This document shows positions 26,187-34,604 of a stretch of DNA of 64,000 nt, piece by piece. The translations under genes and the position numbers were made by a program. How positions within the stretch are numbered: the stretch's first letter is position 1; every line of letters starts with the position of its first letter. The stretch covers positions 2,019,501 through 2,083,500 of the forward strand of contig BNHL01000001.1 in assembly GCA_015472025.1 (NCBI GenBank), read 5' to 3'. The DNA is from Cytophagales bacterium WSM2-2 (lineage in GTDB: Bacteria > Bacteroidota > Bacteroidia > Cytophagales > Cyclobacteriaceae). The notes under the pieces were generated by a model. The model was not told where the DNA came from. It saw nothing but the letters and a program-made list of their open reading frames with translations, and did no database searches.

Positions 26187-27620
26187 TTATCTCCTTTTGG
26201 CATCAGATGCTTTGTGCACCGGGCCGATAAATTTTGCCTTTACTTGTTGAACCATTGAGCCGTTCTCGAATACACTTAGCGTCACTACCATTCTTGCATT
26301 ATCAATTTTATTTTCGGGGATCTTTATAAAGAAAATTCTTTTAACGAGTCCCTCACCTGGCACAATGATATCCTTGCCATCCACATTTGAAAGGACGGCT
26401 GTGGCCGGCTCCTCGATTTTCAATTCCAGTTTCTTCTCGCTAAAGGTCTTGTTTACAAATTCCAGGTTATAAAGATTGGTGATAAAATCACCGTCACGCT
26501 GGTATAATGTTCCGGGTACTTTGAGTGCAGTCACATTTACGTCGGAGCGGGTTGCCAGTGAAAAACTCAACACGGATATCAGTAAGACCAAAACGAACGA
26601 GTAGGCAACTACCCTTGCCGTAAAAAGCTTTTGGATGCTATCCTTAATGGAATTATAGGATGCGAAGCGGATGAGGCCCTTTGGTTTTCCGATCTTTAGC
26701 ATGACTTCATCGCACACATCAATACAGGCGGTGCAGTTGATACACTCGAGCTGAGTGCCATTCCGGATATCAATACCGGTAGGGCAAACATGTACGCAGA
26801 GCTTGCAATCAATGCAATCTCCTTTTTTTGCTACCTCGCTCTTGCTCAGTTTGCCTCTTGGCTCTCCGCGCAACCAATCGTAAGCAACCACGATGGAGTC
26901 CTTAATGAGCAATACACCTTGTAATCTTCCATAAGGACAGACAGCAACACACGCCTGTTCCCTGAATTTGGCGAAGTTCAAATAGAAGATCGCGGTAAAC
27001 GAGACGAGTCCTGTGAAACCGGCAATATTTTCTGCCGGAGACTGACTGATGATCTTTTGAACGGCATCAACACCAATGAGGTATGCCATCGCTGTGTGCG
27101 ATATTAAAATTGAAATGACAATGAAGATGAGGTGTTTGACGGATTTCTTCCAGAGCTTCTCCCAGCCAAGTACCTGTGTATTCAATCTTCGTTGTGAGGG
27201 TGCATCTCCTTCAATCCAGTATTCAATCTTTCGGAACACCATCTCCATAAATAAAGTCTGGGGGCACATCCACCCGCACCAGAGACGGCCAAATACTACG
27301 GTAAACAAAATGATAAAAACAAAAAACACGAGCAGCGTGATCGCCAGGAGGATGAAGTCCTGTGGCCAGAATGCATGGCCAAAGATCACAAACCTCCGCT
27401 CGAAGAAATTCAGAAGCAGCAATGGCTGTCCTGAAATTTTCAAGAACGGTCCCGCAAACAAGAGACTTAACAAAATGAAAGTAGTAACTATACGCCAGCG
27501 GTGAAGCCTTCCCTGAGGTTTCTTCGGAAATACCCAGATGCGTTTTCCCTTCTCATCTACTGTCGCGATGCTGTTCCGAAACTCTTCTTCGTATCCATAT
27601 AGCTCACTTTCCCCGGTCAT
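26187..27620 (-). CDS. ccoG: Cytochrome c oxidase accessory protein CcoG (FixG/RdxA)
   Basis: 477 residues. Membrane iron-sulfur protein needed for cbb3 assembly, shown in other bacteria to act as a cupric reductase. Features: membrane helices in the N-terminal half, GRLWCGWMCPQTLFMEMVFR, ACVAVCPYGRLQ, and a double cluster motif CIDCKLCVHVCPTGIDI followed by CINCTACIDVCDEVM. A last membrane helix and a C-terminal Ig-like FixG domain (VTALKVPGTLYQRD...) complete the family plan. It lies between ccoP and ccoH. Confidence 0.97.
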   Translation of the reverse strand: MTGESELYGYEEEFRNSIATVDEKGKRIWVFPKKPQGRLHRWRIVTTFILLSLLFAGPFLKISGQPLLLLNFFERRFVIFGHAFWPQDFILLAITLLVFFVFIILFTVVFGRLWCGWMCPQTLFMEMVFRKIEYWIEGDAPSQRRLNTQVLGWEKLWKKSVKHLIFIVISILISHTAMAYLIGVDAVQKIISQSPAENIAGFTGLVSFTAIFYLNFAKFREQACVAVCPYGRLQGVLLIKDSIVVAYDWLRGEPRGKLSKSEVAKKGDCIDCKLCVHVCPTGIDIRNGTQLECINCTACIDVCDEVMLKIGKPKGLIRFASYNSIKDSIQKLFTARVVAYSFVLVLLISVLSFSLATRSDVNVTALKVPGTLYQRDGDFITNLYNLEFVNKTFSEKKLELKIEEPATAVLSNVDGKDIIVPGEGLVKRIFFIKIPENKIDNARMVVTLSVFENGSMVQQVKAKFIGPVHKASDAKRR

Positions 27621-27630
27621 TCTGGATTTC

Positions 27631-28557
27631 TTATTTCAGTGCTGTTGTTTTAGAGCTGTCAGGTTTTGCAGTTACTGGTTCGGGTTTGTATAGTTCACCC
27701 TGGGGCGCTTTTGGGTTAGTTGGTTTTGTGCCCTGAAGGCTTAATACAAAAAAGGTAACATCTCTGACGTCTGAAGGTTTCATTGCCTTGCCCCAGGCTG
27801 GCATTCCTTTTTCAACCACGCCATTTTTAATAGTGGTGAATACGTTTTTAATTCCACCTCCGTGCAACCAGTATTCATCGGTAAGGTTGGGACCAATCGA
27901 ATTGCCACCTCCATCATTGCGATGACATGAGGCGCAGGTATTTTTTGCAAACACCGCTTTGCCTCGCTCTATAATTGTTGCGTCCGCATTGTATACCAGT
28001 GTAGATTCATCAATAGCGGCTTTCGGTTGAGAAGCTTCAAACCTTTGTTGCTCTTCTGTAGCCAGAGCTACTTCATTTTCATATTCCTCACGGGATAACG
28101 GAAGCGAGTAAGCGAAATGGTATATCCCAATATAAATTACTGCCCATATGATGGAAACATAGAAAAGCCATTTCCACCAGGGAGGTAAATGGTTATCCAA
28201 TTCCTTGATGCCATCATAATTGTGGTCCAGTTCGATTTCTTTCTCCTGAGCAACCGGAACTGAAGCATTAAGCTTTTGAGCAAATTTATCCCACCACGAA
28301 GGCTCCGGCACATACACTCTGCCCGCTGCCTCTGCCCGTTGCTTTTCCATCTGACGCGATAGAAACCCGACCACCCTTATCATAAGAATACAAGCAACGA
28401 TTGTCAGTATCAAGATGATAAAGATGAACGTGAGCATCAGGTAAAAATGAAACAGGGGGTGATTGAAAGGATCATCCCAAAATGTTTTGACGGCTCCTTG
28501 AGCAAAAGTGCTAATCGCTGCTAAGAAGCCGAAAAGGAAAAACATGGTCTTTTTCAT
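27631..28557 (-). CDS. ccoP: cbb3-type cytochrome c oxidase subunit CcoP, mono-haem
   Basis: 308 residues from the ATG at 28557 (the frame extends 2 codons to a TTG). N-terminal hydrophobic segment MKKTMFFLFGFLAAISTFAQ, membrane helices at ~36-60 and ~130-152 (PPWWKWLFYVSIIWAVIYIG, the CcoP_N signature), then one cytochrome c domain with NTCASCHRNDGG and axial Met in EKGMPAWGKAM. Only one CXXCH is present; proteobacterial CcoP has two. So the electron entry path is shorter here. The tail is Pro/Lys-rich. Confidence 0.94.
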   Translation of the reverse strand: MKKTMFFLFGFLAAISTFAQGAVKTFWDDPFNHPLFHFYLMLTFIFIILILTIVACILMIRVVGFLSRQMEKQRAEAAGRVYVPEPSWWDKFAQKLNASVPVAQEKEIELDHNYDGIKELDNHLPPWWKWLFYVSIIWAVIYIGIYHFAYSLPLSREEYENEVALATEEQQRFEASQPKAAIDESTLVYNADATIIERGKAVFAKNTCASCHRNDGGGNSIGPNLTDEYWLHGGGIKNVFTTIKNGVVEKGMPAWGKAMKPSDVRDVTFFVLSLQGTKPTNPKAPQGELYKPEPVTAKPDSSKTTALK

Positions 28558-28569
28558 TTGCAAAAATTT

Positions 28570-28749
28570 TTAAGAATTGAAATTCTCTGCTTTGTCTTCG
28601 ATAGGGAGTTCACTCATTTTTCGGATAAAGTTTTTGTCGGCTGTGAATACCCACCAAAGCAGACAAACGAAAAACAGGAAGAAAATCACAAATGAAATCA
28701 CTGGCCATATGGCAATGTGATCAATACTTTGAAGGACGTTCTTGTACAT
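28570..28749 (-). CDS. ccoQ: Small cbb3 oxidase subunit, CcoQ-like
   Basis: 59 residues: MYKNVLQSIDHIAIWPVISF opens the protein, one membrane helix spans ~17-35, and TADKNFIRKMSELPIED forms the tail. Position between ccoNO and ccoP with gaps of 6 and 12 bp, size, and the WWVFTADKxF motif just after the membrane helix fit CcoQ, which stabilises the oxidase complex. It is short and easy to miss in annotation. Confidence 0.85.
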   Translation of the reverse strand: MYKNVLQSIDHIAIWPVISFVIFFLFFVCLLWWVFTADKNFIRKMSELPIEDKAENFNS

Positions 28750-28755
28750 AATTCT

Positions 28756-30897
28756 TTAGTTTAAGATCATTTTTTGCTCAGCTACCTTTTCTGCCTTGAT
28801 GTCTTTGCCCAAACGCTGCAGGTAAGCGATGATGGCAACGATCTCGGCATCGCTAATCGTCTCAATCCCGTCCGCTTTCAAGCTGGCAGCAATTTCATCG
28901 GCTTGCTTTTGCAAGTCATCATTGGCAATAGCTTCGTAGCCGCTTTCATAAGGCACACCTATTTTTCTGAGAGCTCTTATTTTACCTGCAGTCTCCTCCT
29001 TGTCTATGATTTGCTCAAATAGCCAGGGATATGCAGGCATAATTGAACCTGTTGAGACTGCATCCGGGGCAAGAAGGTGATTGTAGTGCCATGAGTTGGA
29101 ATATTTGCCACTCTCGCGCGCGAGGTCCGGCCCGGTACGTTTAGAACCCCATAAGAACGGATGGTCATAAACAAATTCACCTGCCTTCGAGTATTCTCCG
29201 TAGCGTTCCGTTTCAGAACGGAAAGGCCTGACCATTTGTGTGTGGCAATTCACACAACCTTCTCTGATATAAATGTCGCGGCCATGCAGCTCAAGGGGAG
29301 TATAGGGCTTCACACTGGTGATTGTGGGTATGTTCGATTTGATAAGAAAAGTCGGTACCATTTCGATAGCACCACCAATTAAAATTGCGATCAGCGAAAG
29401 TACGGTGAACAATACCGGTTTGTGTTCAAGCACGCGATGATGCCAGCCACCACTACTCGGAGAATATGCTTTCATCAATGGCGCGGCTTCAGCTGCTTCG
29501 TTCGCAACGAAATTACCTGCATAAGCTGTCTTGATCAGATTATAAGTCATGATGAATGCACCGGTGAGGTACAATCCCCCACCAATGGCCCGGAGCATGT
29601 GTAAAGGAAGAATGGCTACCGTGGTTTCAAGGAAATTTTTGTAGACCAGGAATCCCTCGGGATTGAATTCTTTCCACATGAGACTTTGTGTAAGACCTGA
29701 CACGTACATTGGCAGTGCGTAGAAAATAATTCCGAGCGTGCCGAGCCAGAAGTGCGTATTAGCCAACTTTTTGGAATACAAAGTTGTACTCCACATGCGC
29801 GGCACTGCCCAGTAGAGCATGGCGAAGATCATGAAACCATTCCATCCCAATCCGCCCACGTGAACGTGCGCTACGATCCAGTCGGTGAAGTGGGCAATAG
29901 CATTTACATTTTTCAATGACAGTAGCGGGCCTTCGAGTGTTGCCATTCCATAAGCTGTGACGGCAACAACCATGAATTTCAAAACAGGATCTTCACGTAC
30001 ACGATCCCAGGCACCTCTCAAGGTCATCAGGCCGTTGAGCATTCCACCCCAGGAGGGAGCGATGAGCATGATTGAGAAAACTGTACCCAGGGACTGCGCC
30101 CAGTCAGGAAGTGATGTGTATAATAAATGGTGTGGCCCGGCCCAAATGTATATGAAGATGAGTGACCAAAAGTGAATGATGGAAAGTTTGTAGGAGTAGA
30201 CAGGCCGGTTGGCGGCTTTCGGCAAGAAGTAGTACATCATTCCTAAAAAAGGTGTCGTCAGGAAAAATGCCACTGCGTTGTGGCCGTACCACCATTGCAC
30301 CAATGCGTCTTGTACACCTGCATACCACGAGTAACTCTTGAACAGACTCACAGGCATTTCAAATGAGTTGACAATATGTAATACAGCTACGGTTACGAAC
30401 GTGGCGATATAAAACCAGATAGCTACATACATGTGCCGCTCTCTTCGCTTAATAATTGTACCGATCATGTTCCAACCGAACACGACCCAGATTAAAGCAA
30501 TGGCGATATCTATAGGCCACTCCAGTTCAGCATATTCTTTGGATGTTGTGAATCCCAAAGGAAGAGTGATAGCCGCGGCAAGAATGATCGACTGCCAGCC
30601 CCAGAAATGAATCCAGCTCAGTTTATCGCTGAACATTCGCGCCTTCAGCAAACGCTGCATGGAGTAGTATACCCCGGCAAACATTGCGTTACCCACGAAG
30701 GCAAAGATGATAGCGTTGGTGTGCAGTGGCCTGATGCGTCCGAACGTGGTGTACTGTAAATCAAAATTGAACAGCGGATAAAACAATTGAATGGCGGCCG
30801 TTAAGCCAACCAGCATACCTACAAGTCCGAAGACGACCGTGGCGATCATGAAGGCTTTAACAATTTTATTGTCGTAGCTGAATTTTTGTAACTCCAT
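28756..30897 (-). CDS. ccoN: cbb3-type cytochrome c oxidase, fused CcoN-CcoO
   Basis: 713 residues. Residues ~1-480 are the catalytic CcoN subunit: haem and copper His ligands in RPLHTNAIIFAFVGNA, YGHNAVAFFLTTPFLG, IWAGPHHLLYTSLPDW and FTDWIVAHVHVGGLGWNGF. Residues ~500-713 are CcoO, with a membrane anchor (VLFTVLSLIAILIGGAIEMV), the haem c motif EGCVNCHTQMVRPF and axial Met region SIMPAYPWLF. This oxidase reduces O2 with high affinity while pumping protons. The fusion is usual in Bacteroidota. First gene of the operon ccoNO-Q-P-G-H-TauE-like, with a promoter bearing tandem FNR-like boxes. Confidence 0.98.
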   Translation of the reverse strand: MELQKFSYDNKIVKAFMIATVVFGLVGMLVGLTAAIQLFYPLFNFDLQYTTFGRIRPLHTNAIIFAFVGNAMFAGVYYSMQRLLKARMFSDKLSWIHFWGWQSIILAAAITLPLGFTTSKEYAELEWPIDIAIALIWVVFGWNMIGTIIKRRERHMYVAIWFYIATFVTVAVLHIVNSFEMPVSLFKSYSWYAGVQDALVQWWYGHNAVAFFLTTPFLGMMYYFLPKAANRPVYSYKLSIIHFWSLIFIYIWAGPHHLLYTSLPDWAQSLGTVFSIMLIAPSWGGMLNGLMTLRGAWDRVREDPVLKFMVVAVTAYGMATLEGPLLSLKNVNAIAHFTDWIVAHVHVGGLGWNGFMIFAMLYWAVPRMWSTTLYSKKLANTHFWLGTLGIIFYALPMYVSGLTQSLMWKEFNPEGFLVYKNFLETTVAILPLHMLRAIGGGLYLTGAFIMTYNLIKTAYAGNFVANEAAEAAPLMKAYSPSSGGWHHRVLEHKPVLFTVLSLIAILIGGAIEMVPTFLIKSNIPTITSVKPYTPLELHGRDIYIREGCVNCHTQMVRPFRSETERYGEYSKAGEFVYDHPFLWGSKRTGPDLARESGKYSNSWHYNHLLAPDAVSTGSIMPAYPWLFEQIIDKEETAGKIRALRKIGVPYESGYEAIANDDLQKQADEIAASLKADGIETISDAEIVAIIAYLQRLGKDIKAEKVAEQKMILN

Positions 30898-30929
30898 TGG
30901 GGTCAGATTTTGTCAATAATTTTCAGGAG

Positions 30930-30995
30930 TAAAAGTATGGCTGTGACCACCCCCCTATCCTGACTCATGTTCTAAAAAAATATGATTTTTGTCAG
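30930..30995 (-). promoter_or_regulatory. Promoter with tandem FNR/CRP-like boxes, upstream of ccoNO
   Basis: On the minus strand: -7-like element TACTTTTA (30930-30937; consensus TAnnTTTG with a different last base). Distal box centred 30988.5, ATGAT-TTTT-GTCAG on the plus strand (30982-30995), is exactly 55 bp from the -7 centre. At 33 bp lies a half-conserved box, CTGAC-TCAT-GTTCT (30960-30973). If the -7 centre is near -8.5, the boxes sit near -41.5 and -63.5, typical activator positions. Confidence 0.7.
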
Positions 30996-31060
30996 TAAAT
31001 AACTGGCTTAGAAATTCGAAGCTTGGGTCAAGCTTACAAAGTCGTTTTTATTGAATTAGT

Positions 31061-31591
31061 ATGAAATTTCGCGACTTAGTCATTCAGAATATTCTTATCA
31101 TCGCCTTTGGCGTGATCATTTTTTACCTGGACTTCATTGAGTTTAAAGACTCGAATACAAAAGTGTTGGTCGTAGTTTTTTCGATCATTAAGTCAAGCCT
31201 CTTTGTATGGACCGGATTTAGAAAAATTGTCTTTTTCTCGAAGATGAATATCAGTTACTATAATTTCCTAGCGTTCATCGGGATAAGCATTTCGCTTATT
31301 GTTGTTTCGTTTGCAGTAGATTACTTGTGCCTGTTTCAAATTGACGAAGCATCCTTTACGGGGATCAGCGAGTCGTTGACCTGGTACGAGCGTTGCTTCA
31401 AATTCTACTTCTTTAGTGTGCTTGTGTTCTCCAACGTGGGGATCGCAACCGTGGTTCCCAATACGATCGCATCAGAATTTCTGATGATGGTGGAGGCGAT
31501 CCTGTCGTTTATTACGATTATCCTTGTGCTCTCTGATTTTATCAGCTTGAAAGAATCAATTTCAGGCAGAAGAAAAAAACCTGAGGCGTAG
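31061..31591 (+). CDS. Membrane protein with potassium-channel-like pore segment
   Basis: 176 residues with four likely membrane segments (IQNILIIAFGVIIFYLDFIE, KVLVVVFSIIKSSLFVWTGF, FLAFIGISISLIVVSFAVDY, FLMMVEAILSFITIILVLSD). The part FYFFSVLVFSNVGIATVVPN followed by FLMMVEAILSFI aligns with the pore loop and last helix of two-helix-pore ion channels, but the filter TVGYGD is replaced by NVGIAT. So it may be a channel with other selectivity or a non-conducting relative. Divergent from ccoNO. Confidence 0.65.
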   Translation: MKFRDLVIQNILIIAFGVIIFYLDFIEFKDSNTKVLVVVFSIIKSSLFVWTGFRKIVFFSKMNISYYNFLAFIGISISLIVVSFAVDYLCLFQIDEASFTGISESLTWYERCFKFYFFSVLVFSNVGIATVVPNTIASEFLMMVEAILSFITIILVLSDFISLKESISGRRKKPEA

Positions 31592-31644
31592 CGCGGTTAA
31601 CAGGCACCTAAATCCAGGTTCGCTGCCGGCATGATTTCCCAAGC

Positions 31645-32007
31645 TTACCCTTCTTGGCTTATCCCCATCTTAAATTGAAAGACGGCTGCAATGGACTCTG
31701 CGCGCATCTTTGTCTCTTCCGCTTTGTCTCCGGTAAAATGTTCGTTGATCGTTGCTTTGAAGAGCAGGAGCCAGCGTTCAAAATGTTCACTATTAATTTT
31801 TAATGGCAAATGTTTTTTCAATGGATTTCCGAAATAAGACCGGTCGCCTAATAACATCGATGACCAAAAGTCGTACATCACAGGCAAATGGTTAGGCCAA
31901 TCAACATCCCTGAACACAGGGGCAAGCAGTAAGTCACTCTTCACTTTTTCATAGAAGCTATTGACCAGGATGATGACGTGGTCACGTGTTTCAATGTCCG
32001 GATTCAA
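31645..32007 (-). CDS. Group III truncated haemoglobin, TTG start
   Basis: 120 residues. Pattern DIETRDHVIILVNSFYEKVKSD, PVFRDVDW, MYDFWSSMLLGDRSYFGNPL and the proximal His in NSEHFERWLLLF is that of group III truncated globins, which bind O2 or NO. No ATG is available: the frame upstream is blocked by a stop at 32032-32034 and the conserved start falls at TTG 32005-32007. It overlaps the end of ccoS by 17 bp, so it is the last gene of the UspA-ccoI-ccoS unit. Binding of oxygen or NO would fit the cbb3 context. Confidence 0.88.
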   Translation of the reverse strand: MNPDIETRDHVIILVNSFYEKVKSDLLLAPVFRDVDWPNHLPVMYDFWSSMLLGDRSYFGNPLKKHLPLKINSEHFERWLLLFKATINEHFTGDKAEETKMRAESIAAVFQFKMGISQEG

Positions 32008-32209
32008 AATCAGATTCTTTAGAGATACTTGTTATAAACAAATCGTCCTTACGATTTTCTTCCTTTATTGGTTTGTCGTCAAAGAGCATCCTTATCGATG
32101 GTGTGTACGTGTCTTCATATTGACCGCTTTTTAAATTTAAGAAAAAGACACCCAGAAAAATTAATGCAATGGTGAGACTGATCGATATGAGGAATACAAT
32201 GAATATCAT
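31991..32209 (-). CDS. ccoS: cbb3 oxidase maturation protein CcoS
   Basis: 72 residues: a membrane helix (IFIVFLISISLTIALIFLGV) followed by FFLNLKSGQYEDTYTPSIRM, the conserved CcoS signature (GQYxDxxxPxxR). Needed for cofactor insertion in cbb3 oxidase. ATGA overlap with the ccoI stop, and 17-bp overlap with the globin gene. Confidence 0.93.
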   Translation of the reverse strand: MIFIVFLISISLTIALIFLGVFFLNLKSGQYEDTYTPSIRMLFDDKPIKEENRKDDLFITSISKESDFESGH

Positions 32210-34599
32210 GCGTTTAATTTTTGCCGGGCAACGACATTGACTGCAATCGCTGAAAAACCAACGACACTTATGCTGCTTAACGGCATCAGGATAGCGGCTG
32301 TGAGCGGAGTGAGATTTCCTGTTATTGCGAAGCCCAGGGCTATGGCGTTATACAGGAATGAAATGAAGAATGCACTTTTAAGGATAACGGTAGACGACCT
32401 GGCCAGCGAAATGAACTTATCCAGCGAATTCAAATTACTTCCGTCCAATATCCCATCACATGCCGGGCTGAAAACGCCTGCATTGTCTGTGACTGCAATC
32501 CCGACATCGCTTTGCTTCAGTGCACCGGAATCATTGAGGCCGTCTCCCACCATCAAAACTGTTTTTCCATTTTGTTGCAGGTTGTGGATGTATTCAAGTT
32601 TGTCGTGAGGGCTTTGATTAAAAAACAGCAGTGCACGATCACCAAAAACGGATCGCATGGCGTCAGCATCTGAGTTTTTATCACCGGAAAGCATCGCATC
32701 ACATTTTTTTCCAAGCCGGTTGATCATGGGTTTGATATTCTCGCGCAATGATGCCTGGATAAGAAAGTGACCCACGGGTTCATGATCAACGGATACAAAA
32801 ACGGAAGACCCCATGAGATCATTCACTTTCGGCACACCGATGAAGTCTGCGGACCCGAGTTGTATGAACTGATCGTTGACTACTCCCTGAATGCCTTTGC
32901 CGGGTATTTCTTTGAAATCGATAATGTCAAACTTCGCACTGTTTTTATTATTAGACTTGGCGATCATGATGCTTAGGGGATGAGTTGAGGCACTTGCGAG
33001 TTGCCCGACGGCTGCGAATTCCTCATCGCTTAGATGCCCGGTGAATTTGATATCCGGCTTATCACCGTGTGTTATTGTCCCGGTCTTATCAAACACCACT
33101 GCATCGATCGTTGCGAGACGCTCGATCACATCGGCATTTTTTAAATAGAATCTGTTTCTGCCAAAGACCCGCATCATATTCCCATAAGTAAACGGTGCTG
33201 CCAGTGCCAACGCACATGGGCAGGCCACCATCAGCACTGAAGTAAGTACGAGCAACATCCGTGACGGAACTGTCAGTTGCCAGTAGACAGCTGTGATTGC
33301 TGCAATTACCAATACGATCCAGGAGAATATCCTTGCTGATCTGTCAATGATTTTCTTGTATTTACTTTCATTCACTTTGCCAAAGACCGGGTTGTTCCAC
33401 AGGCTTGTCAGGTGGCTTTGAGAAGTCGTTTTTTCAACGATGAGTTTTACCGGCTGTCCGATCAATCTTCCACCGGCATAGACCGTGTCACCGGATTTCG
33501 CTTTGACGGGTCGTGATTCACCCGTCACAAAACTGTAGTCGATGAAGGCCTGATAAGCCATCAGTTTGCTGTCTGTGGGAATGATCTCCATGTTTCTGAT
33601 CCGGATCAGATCACCTATTGACAAATTGTAAATGATGGTCGATTCCCATTGACCACTTTTTTTTCGCTGCACCGCCAGGGGAAAATATGATTTGAAGTCA
33701 CGGTCGAACGCAAGACTTTCATATGTCTTACTCTGAAACCACCGGCCAATGAGCAGGAAAAAAACGAGGCCTGTAAAAGAATCGAGATAACCAGGGCCCG
33801 TATTAGTGATAATATCGTAGGTACTCCTGAAAAATAAAGCGATGAGACCGGCAGCGATAGGCACATCGATGTTGATCTGCCGTTGTCTGAAGCTTTTTGC
33901 AGCTGATCTCAGGTAATCGAAACCACTATAGAAAAACACAGGAATAGCCAGCGCCAGGTTCAGGAATGAAAAGATCCTGATCAGGGAGTGATCGGTATGA
34001 TCAAGACCCAGGTACTCCGGAAAAGAGAACAACATCACATTGCCAAAACAAAATCCGGCCACAGTCAGCTTGAACACGATGGGATCAGTTTGTGTCCGGC
34101 TGGTCTTGTCGCCTGAGTCAAGTGTGATTTGAGGAGCGTAACCCAACGAACTCAGCAGGCCGGCAAGCCTGCTCAATTGGATTTGTGATGGCGTGAAATC
34201 AATAGTGACCAACTTCCTTGCAAAGTTTACCTCCGAATGCAGGATCGCTTGATCCAGCTTTCGCAGGTTCTCCAAAAGCCAGACGCAGGAGACACAATGT
34301 ACTGCAGGGATATAAAATGAAATTTTTGCGAAATCGTCAGAATCGAATATGAGTAATTTTTTCCTTACCGATCCGTCATCGAGGTATGCATAGTTTTTGT
34401 CGTCAGCGTTTCGCAGCGAGACGCCCGGATGACTGTCGAGCAGGTAGTAATCGCACAGCTGGTTGGAGTTCAGTATTTCGTAAACAGTCTGGCAGCCGTA
34501 ACAGCAAAACGGTTTTTCATCTGACCACAACGTTTCTTCGCAGTCCTGTCCGCAGTGAAAGCACTTGGTCTGTGTCCGGGTAAGAGATGTTTCTTTCAC
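32206..34599 (-). CDS. ccoI: Copper-translocating P1B-type ATPase CcoI (FixI), GTG start
   Basis: 797 residues. N-terminal metal-binding part typical of this subgroup: CFHCGQDCEETLWSDEKPFC with CCYGCQTVYEIL, then a HMA-like domain (IPAVHCVSCVWLLENLRKLD). Core motifs: VTGESRPV, VACPCALALAAPF (CPC in the membrane), VFDKTGTITHGD (phosphorylated Asp), THPLSIMIAKS and MVGDGLNDSGALKQSDVGIA. It exports copper to the outer side of the membrane for cbb3 assembly. It begins with GTG 5 bp after the stop of the tandem UspA gene; no ATG lies before the first CxxC. Confidence 0.95.
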   Translation of the reverse strand: MKETSLTRTQTKCFHCGQDCEETLWSDEKPFCCYGCQTVYEILNSNQLCDYYLLDSHPGVSLRNADDKNYAYLDDGSVRKKLLIFDSDDFAKISFYIPAVHCVSCVWLLENLRKLDQAILHSEVNFARKLVTIDFTPSQIQLSRLAGLLSSLGYAPQITLDSGDKTSRTQTDPIVFKLTVAGFCFGNVMLFSFPEYLGLDHTDHSLIRIFSFLNLALAIPVFFYSGFDYLRSAAKSFRQRQINIDVPIAAGLIALFFRSTYDIITNTGPGYLDSFTGLVFFLLIGRWFQSKTYESLAFDRDFKSYFPLAVQRKKSGQWESTIIYNLSIGDLIRIRNMEIIPTDSKLMAYQAFIDYSFVTGESRPVKAKSGDTVYAGGRLIGQPVKLIVEKTTSQSHLTSLWNNPVFGKVNESKYKKIIDRSARIFSWIVLVIAAITAVYWQLTVPSRMLLVLTSVLMVACPCALALAAPFTYGNMMRVFGRNRFYLKNADVIERLATIDAVVFDKTGTITHGDKPDIKFTGHLSDEEFAAVGQLASASTHPLSIMIAKSNNKNSAKFDIIDFKEIPGKGIQGVVNDQFIQLGSADFIGVPKVNDLMGSSVFVSVDHEPVGHFLIQASLRENIKPMINRLGKKCDAMLSGDKNSDADAMRSVFGDRALLFFNQSPHDKLEYIHNLQQNGKTVLMVGDGLNDSGALKQSDVGIAVTDNAGVFSPACDGILDGSNLNSLDKFISLARSSTVILKSAFFISFLYNAIALGFAITGNLTPLTAAILMPLSSISVVGFSAIAVNVVARQKLNA

Positions 34600-34604
34600 C
34601 AGAT

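Noticed and set aside
25748..26203. ATG at 26203 as start of the FixH-like gene
   Set aside because: It would overlap ccoG by 17 bp; the ATG at 26179 has GGAG at the right distance.
30903..30917. GATTTTGTCAAT just before the ccoNO start as another FNR box
   Set aside because: The spacing between half-sites is one base short, and it lies downstream of the inferred transcription start.
30982..31061. FNR-box control of the channel-like gene at 31061
   Set aside because: No TAnnTTTG-like element is found 33 or 55 bp from the box on the plus strand.
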